Translations under genes and position numbers: made by a program
From: Allantophomopsis cytisporea
Lineage: Eukaryota > Ascomycota > Leotiomycetes > Phacidiales > Phacidiaceae
Assembly (NCBI GenBank): GCA_024752435.1
Contig: CP103030.1
Span: 310,001 to 374,000 of the forward strand
Length of the DNA stretch: 64,000 bases
Reading direction: 5' to 3'
Notes under the pieces: generated by a model
Seen by the model: the letters and a program-made list of their open reading frames with translations, nothing else
Database searches by the model: none
What the model was told of the DNA's origin: nothing
Shown here: positions 59,884 to 64,000 of the stretch, in pieces
Layout: every line of letters starts with the position of its first letter
Position numbering within the stretch: the stretch's first letter is position 1

Positions 59884-60612
59884 GTTGCATTAAACGACAA
59901 AATCTTTCGAGTAGTTAAATTCTGATGTGATTTACTTGGGTGACGTTGCAAAAGACCAAAAAAAGGGTTGATAATAAATAAAGAACGAAATGTAAACGAT
60001 TAAATGGCATTCCAGAATTCAAAAATTTCAACATCATGAACACACTCGACATAGCCAAAAAACGTCCGATTTTCCAAAGCTACCCTGGGACGATCCTAAA
60101 TTCCTAGTGGGATTAAATCCATGCTCGGCAGTAGATAGGAGCTCCGTCATATTTGCGGGGTGGAGGGGTATGATCATGGAGGGAGGGGTGAGAGTGGGGC
60201 ATTGCAATTTGCATATCGGGAGCTAAGCTGGCTCCCGAGGCCACCAGTTCCACCATCTCACACCACAGACACAGTGGAGACTTATTACGTACAATAACAC
60301 AGAATATTTCGAGGAGGTTGTTATAACTAATCAATTTCTTGAGAGGGTTATACGATTTAACCACAAGTGCAAGACCGGGACGTAAGATCCTTTCCGTTAT
60401 GGACCCTAAGTTAGTGATACAGAAATAATATTGCAAATCATCGGTCGGGGATTGTGGGCGCAATACCCGTGGCAATATCTGAGGCTGATGAGAAAGTCCG
60501 GTAAAGTAAAATGTAATTTGCTTAGAACAGGACATTCTCTTTTTAGATAATTACACTTGCTTCAGTTGGGACTGCCAGCATAGCCAACTACCGATTCGTT
60601 GACTTCACCAAA
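59884..60612. promoter_or_regulatory. divergent promoter, monooxygenase 2 / MDR oxidoreductase
   Basis: About 730 bp between two divergent starts. An open frame on the minus strand (about 60113-60535) has no recognisable domain and is not called. No TATA box or dyad site could be assigned with confidence. Confidence 0.45.
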
Positions 60613-62060
60613 ATGACTGTATCACTACAGACCAAACGTATTGGTCAACCATTTGTGGGAATGAATGGAGAGTCGCAACGGATGACAAGGAGTTCAAAGA
60701 GGGCAGCACCCTTTCCTGCGGAAGAGCCTGTTGCGCAGAAGAGGCTACAAACCTTGAGCGGTGCGGAGATCACGGTAGATGCACTCACAAATTCAGCTTT
60801 GCAATCGACACTGGATTCAGCCATTACGATCAAGAGCCCTTCATCTTTACCTCAGAGAAAACCACGGAAACCTCACCGGCCGGGAGCATATGTTGTGGAA
60901 AATTGTGCTCTTGAAACAAATCTCACCGCACTTATCAAAGGTGACAACCCTAAGATCGGAGTATCAATTGCTGTGGTAGAACGTGCGACAACTCAACAGG
61001 CACTGGTAGTCGCTTCCAAAGGCACTTATGCTCTCATTGATGATCATCCAATTTCAACTATTTCCTCAAAAGAGGTGCGGATCAAGAACTATGCTGTTGG
61101 CCTTAATCCTATTGACTGGAAAAGCGTCGACTATAACTTCTGTCTACCGGAGTATCCGTGGGTGACTGGAAGAGAGATGGCTGGCGTAGTAGAGGAAATT
61201 GGAAGTGATGTCACAGATTGTAAGATTGGTGACAAAGTATGGACAAGTGAGAGATTAGACTTCCAACCATCTTGATATGAGGCTGACACTTTACAGGTAC
61301 ATACTATAAAGATAGTCGAGCCGGCTGTTTTCAGGAGTATGTTACTGTACCGCAACACACGGTCAGCCAAATTCCGAGAAACCTCAACTTTCACTCTGCG
61401 GCTTGTCTTGGAGTTGCAGCTTTGACTGCGGCAATGACTCTGTGGAAGTGGCTTGGAGTCCCTATGTACTCAATTAGAGCAACAGAGACACCCAAAGAAA
61501 AGTACCTTGAAAACAATTTCTTATTAGTTTGGGGAGGGTCAACGATCACAGGTCAATTCGCAATACAATTCGCTGTCAAGGCTGGTATTCGCGTCATCGC
61601 CGTCGTCTCCGACAAAACTAAGCAGTTGGTGCAAAGGCTTGGAGCTGAAGTGGTGAGCAGGAATGCGAAATCGGATGAAGAAATCGTTGGGGCCATTCGA
61701 AAAATAGGGGGAGACCGTATCACTAGAGGTCTTGATCTCGTAGGCCCAAAAACCGCTGCATTATGTCTGGCTACATTCTCAACTACCCTTCCGGTGGTCT
61801 TCGCCCCCTTAGCAATGATGAGCTCGTCGCAAGTTGTGCCGGAAAAAGTTAGCGTCAAGACTGTGGAGATGAAACAATTTGTCTTGGATGAAGATTCGTC
61901 CGTTTATTCGAAGGAGCTCAATAAGCAGATCGGTTCTGGAGATATCAAGCTGCCTGACATTGAAGTCATGACTGGTGGCTTGTCTTCTATCAAACGTGGA
62001 CTGGATCGAATAAAGAAAGGAGATATGTCAGGCAGGAAAGTTGTGGTTTCTATGATTTGA
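60613..62060 (+). CDS. zinc-less MDR oxidoreductase (trans-enoyl-reductase-like), 465 aa
   Basis: NAD(P)H-dependent medium-chain dehydrogenase/reductase. Two exons (60613-61246 and 61297-62060) flank a 50-nt intron; in frame. After a long polar N-terminal extension of about 125 residues (basic MTRSSKRAAPFP segment, then a Ser/Pro/Lys stretch) comes the GroES-like half: VRIKNYAVGLNPIDWKSVDYNF, PEYPWVTGREMAGVVEEIGSDV and KIGDKVWTS. The nucleotide-binding half has LVWGGSTITGQFAIQFAVKAG (291-297 as the glycine loop) and IRVIAVVSDKTKQLVQRLGAEVV. The catalytic-zinc ligands of true alcohol dehydrogenases are missing, as in enoyl reductases and ToxD-like proteins. The extension is unusual and its role is unclear. 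The position beside two monooxygenases suggests a reduction step in the same pathway. Confidence 0.9.
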
Positions 62061-62170
62061 AGCATTATCTAAAGGCTTGTTGGATGCAGTTTAATTGCAT
62101 TGAAGAATTCCATTGAAAAAAATAGTATATCACTCCACCTGTACAACATTCTCCTTTTAATTCAAGGATA

Positions 62171-64000
62171 TCACCGTGACATTGCTTGGAAAGGATCGGC
62201 GGACATTGTCAAGTAAGTCTCCAAATCGAAGCCCGAAGAGAAGTCTATATTTGCCGAAGAAACAGAATCGAAACCAATTCCAAGCGCAGTATTCGCGAAG
62301 CCCCCAAATCTCGGTATCTGGAGATTGTCCTGCGGACCGACGGCGAGTTCGGGGGAATTTAGATATTGGGGCTCAGACTCTTCGGGAGCAGATCCGAAAT
62401 TGTCTGCTACTTGGTCAAACTGCTCCCCAGCCATATCCGTTACTATTCTAGTGAATTCTTGTTCTTCTTCTCCCATCTCCACATTTCGCAATGAAGTTTG
62501 TAGGCTTGAGACAAGCCCTCCTATAGCTTGTCGGGGCTTGTGCCGCCCTTCTGCTATAAGATCCATAACTGTAGAACGTACAAGCTCAAATGAGTCACGG
62601 TACTTGCGAGCCCCTGGCCATCTCTCGGTGATTACAAAGAGGACTATCGAGCAAGCATTTATGTCGTTGCTAGTTGATGTTGTGTAGATATCTTCTGGGC
62701 TGATCCAAGATGCATAGATCAATGTCAACCCAGCCATGAAGACTGTTTGGAGAGCCATCAGACTATACCCAACACTCATAGATTGATGTAATCGCTTATA
62801 AGTCTGGCATATTCCACCGCTTGCTTCTGCGGCCGCTTTGAGAAATCTTCGATTAGCATCCTGATGTGGCTTGCTGATTTGTGGATAGAGAAGTAGCCGC
62901 AGGCATTTGTAGTAAAAAATCATCTTTATCTGGATTAGCAATATTGCAAATTTGCGATGTAAGTAGGTTGAAGACGTACGTAGTAGTCATAGCCATCAAA
63001 TGCCACGGCATCACGATCTACCTTTTTCCGTGTATCCAAAGGAATTAGGTCTTTCCATCTTGATAATTCACTAATGAAGCCGTCAATCTCTGTATCTGAT
63101 ATCCCCTCGGTGTTATCCACTCGATAAACTGTTTGCTGAATGCTAGACTCAATCCGCCGAAGTCTGAGGACATGTAAGAATGATGAAAGAGATGTGCTCG
63201 TCGTCTGAACAACATTTGGGTCTTTCTTGCTGGCAATTTCTAGCAAAGAGTAATCCGTTGCATCTTCGTCTACATCCAATGGCATCTGAACGTCAATGTC
63301 TCTGTCGCTGATTGAGAATGGTCGCCCAAGGGGAATAGAAACTTGTCTAGAAGGACTCAGCATCAGTTTAAGGGACGACAGTGATAGTCTCCTACCTATC
63401 GAAAGCATATAATGACCAGAAGATGCGTTTTCGCATCTCTACGTCGAGGCTAAGACGATTCATGGCAGATGTCTGACGATGAAGCCCCAAATCGATGGCG
63501 ATTCGCATTGCCAATCCTATATAGGTCCATGCTCCAGGTCCACGCGGAGATCTCAGGCAATACACCGCGAGAAGTGCAAGCAATACTACAGATCTCGTGT
63601 CGTGGAATCGCAAGATTTGATCAAGGTTTTGCAAGGCCGCAGCGTGATGTTGCTCTGGGAAATAAGCACCAGTTTCCCCAGTTGTCTCAAGGAATCTGCC
63701 TCCAGTGGCATAAATCAAATGTAGAATACTATTCTCGTAGACGTCCTCAATTTCTCTACGCCTGGCATGCAAGTCCTGTATGAATTTACTATGAAGGACT
63801 GGCCATCTTGTCGAAATATGTTTCATATATCCGACAACCAAACGGTCAGACACGCTATCAGATATATCTGATAGCTGGAAGTCCTGAGCATACTCCGCGT
63901 CATATCGCGACGTAGGTGATGCAAAATGCTCGGCTGTAGAGGTTCGGCTTCGTTCTTGTCCTGTAACAATCGATCCCACAAGACGGCCGATGGTGATAGA
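62171..64000 (-). CDS. fungal-specific transcription factor, C-terminal part (partial at window edge)
   Basis: C-terminal two-thirds of a fungal regulator with the Fungal_trans (PF04082-type) domain. Exons seen: 64000-63396 (runs off the window), 63346-62980 and 62923-62171, with introns of 49 and 56 nt. Family features: WPVLHSKFIQDLHARR, LIYATGGRFLE, AWTYIGLAMRIAIDLGLHR, EMRKRIFWSLYAFDRQVSIPLGRPFSISDRDIDV, and later the long helical segment ending in an acidic Gln/Asn/Ser-rich tail. The Zn2Cys6 DNA-binding domain normally sits N-terminal and would be beyond the right edge, so its presence is inferred. Placed next to the permease/monooxygenase/MDR genes, it is the likely local regulator of that cluster. 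Confidence 0.92.

Noticed and set aside
1..64000. tRNA, rRNA, CRISPR or intact transposable elements
   Set aside because: I looked for tRNA B-box-like GTTCGA contexts and for transposase or reverse-transcriptase motifs and found none with supporting structure. A tRNAscan and repeat search would settle it.

Overview
The window is nuclear DNA of a filamentous ascomycete fungus. The genes are eukaryotic and split by many short GT-AG introns (44 to 108 nt). Families present include a GMC oxidoreductase, a microsomal P450, DUF6594, DUF3237, NCS1 and ABCC transporters, a Zn2Cys6-type regulator and an NB-ARC protein. The gene set resembles Leotiomycetes, but that placement is inference. Gene models below were built by reading both strands and joining exons by splice sites, reading phase and family motifs. 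There was no transcript support.

Layout. 1-1589: 5' part of a GMC oxidoreductase (minus, runs off the left edge). 4219-4986: a secreted protein (minus). 6806-7357: a five-exon small secreted six-cysteine protein (plus). 8153-10687: an SF1 helicase relic that has lost its central motifs (minus). 11444-13228: an intact P450 (minus). 13654-14287: a secreted DUF3237 protein (minus). 15033-16838: mitochondrial GatB/Pet112 (minus). 17650-19344: a DUF6594 membrane protein (plus). 21986-22804: an alpha/beta hydrolase (minus). 25878-26765: a Pml1/SNIP1-type FHA protein (plus), overlapping tail to tail an unknown gene at 26751-27773. 28639-31082: a secreted acid-sphingomyelinase-like phosphodiesterase (minus). 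33918-34604: Pho88/Snd3 (plus). A gene-poor stretch of about 5.7 kb with simple repeats precedes 40343-46320, a large NLR-like protein (serine esterase, NB-ARC, long disordered tail). 46869-51840: an ABCC transporter (minus).

The right end (52749-64000) looks like a catabolic or detoxification gene cluster. It holds an NCS1 (Fur-type) permease, two NtaA/DszA-type FMN monooxygenases placed tail to tail, a zinc-less MDR oxidoreductase, and the C-terminal part of a fungal_trans regulator at the right edge. A reasonable inference is uptake, flavin-dependent oxygenation and reduction of a nitrogen-containing heterocycle under the adjacent regulator, possibly with export by the ABCC pump. The substrate cannot be read from sequence.

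Points most worth a second look: the esterase/NB-ARC protein, whose fourth intron can be read through to a stop (giving a possible esterase-only form) and whose start codon is its own exon; two GC-AG introns in unrelated genes sharing the same donor and the same 47-nt length; the deleted helicase; the monooxygenase cluster; and small secreted proteins that ordinary ORF calling would miss.
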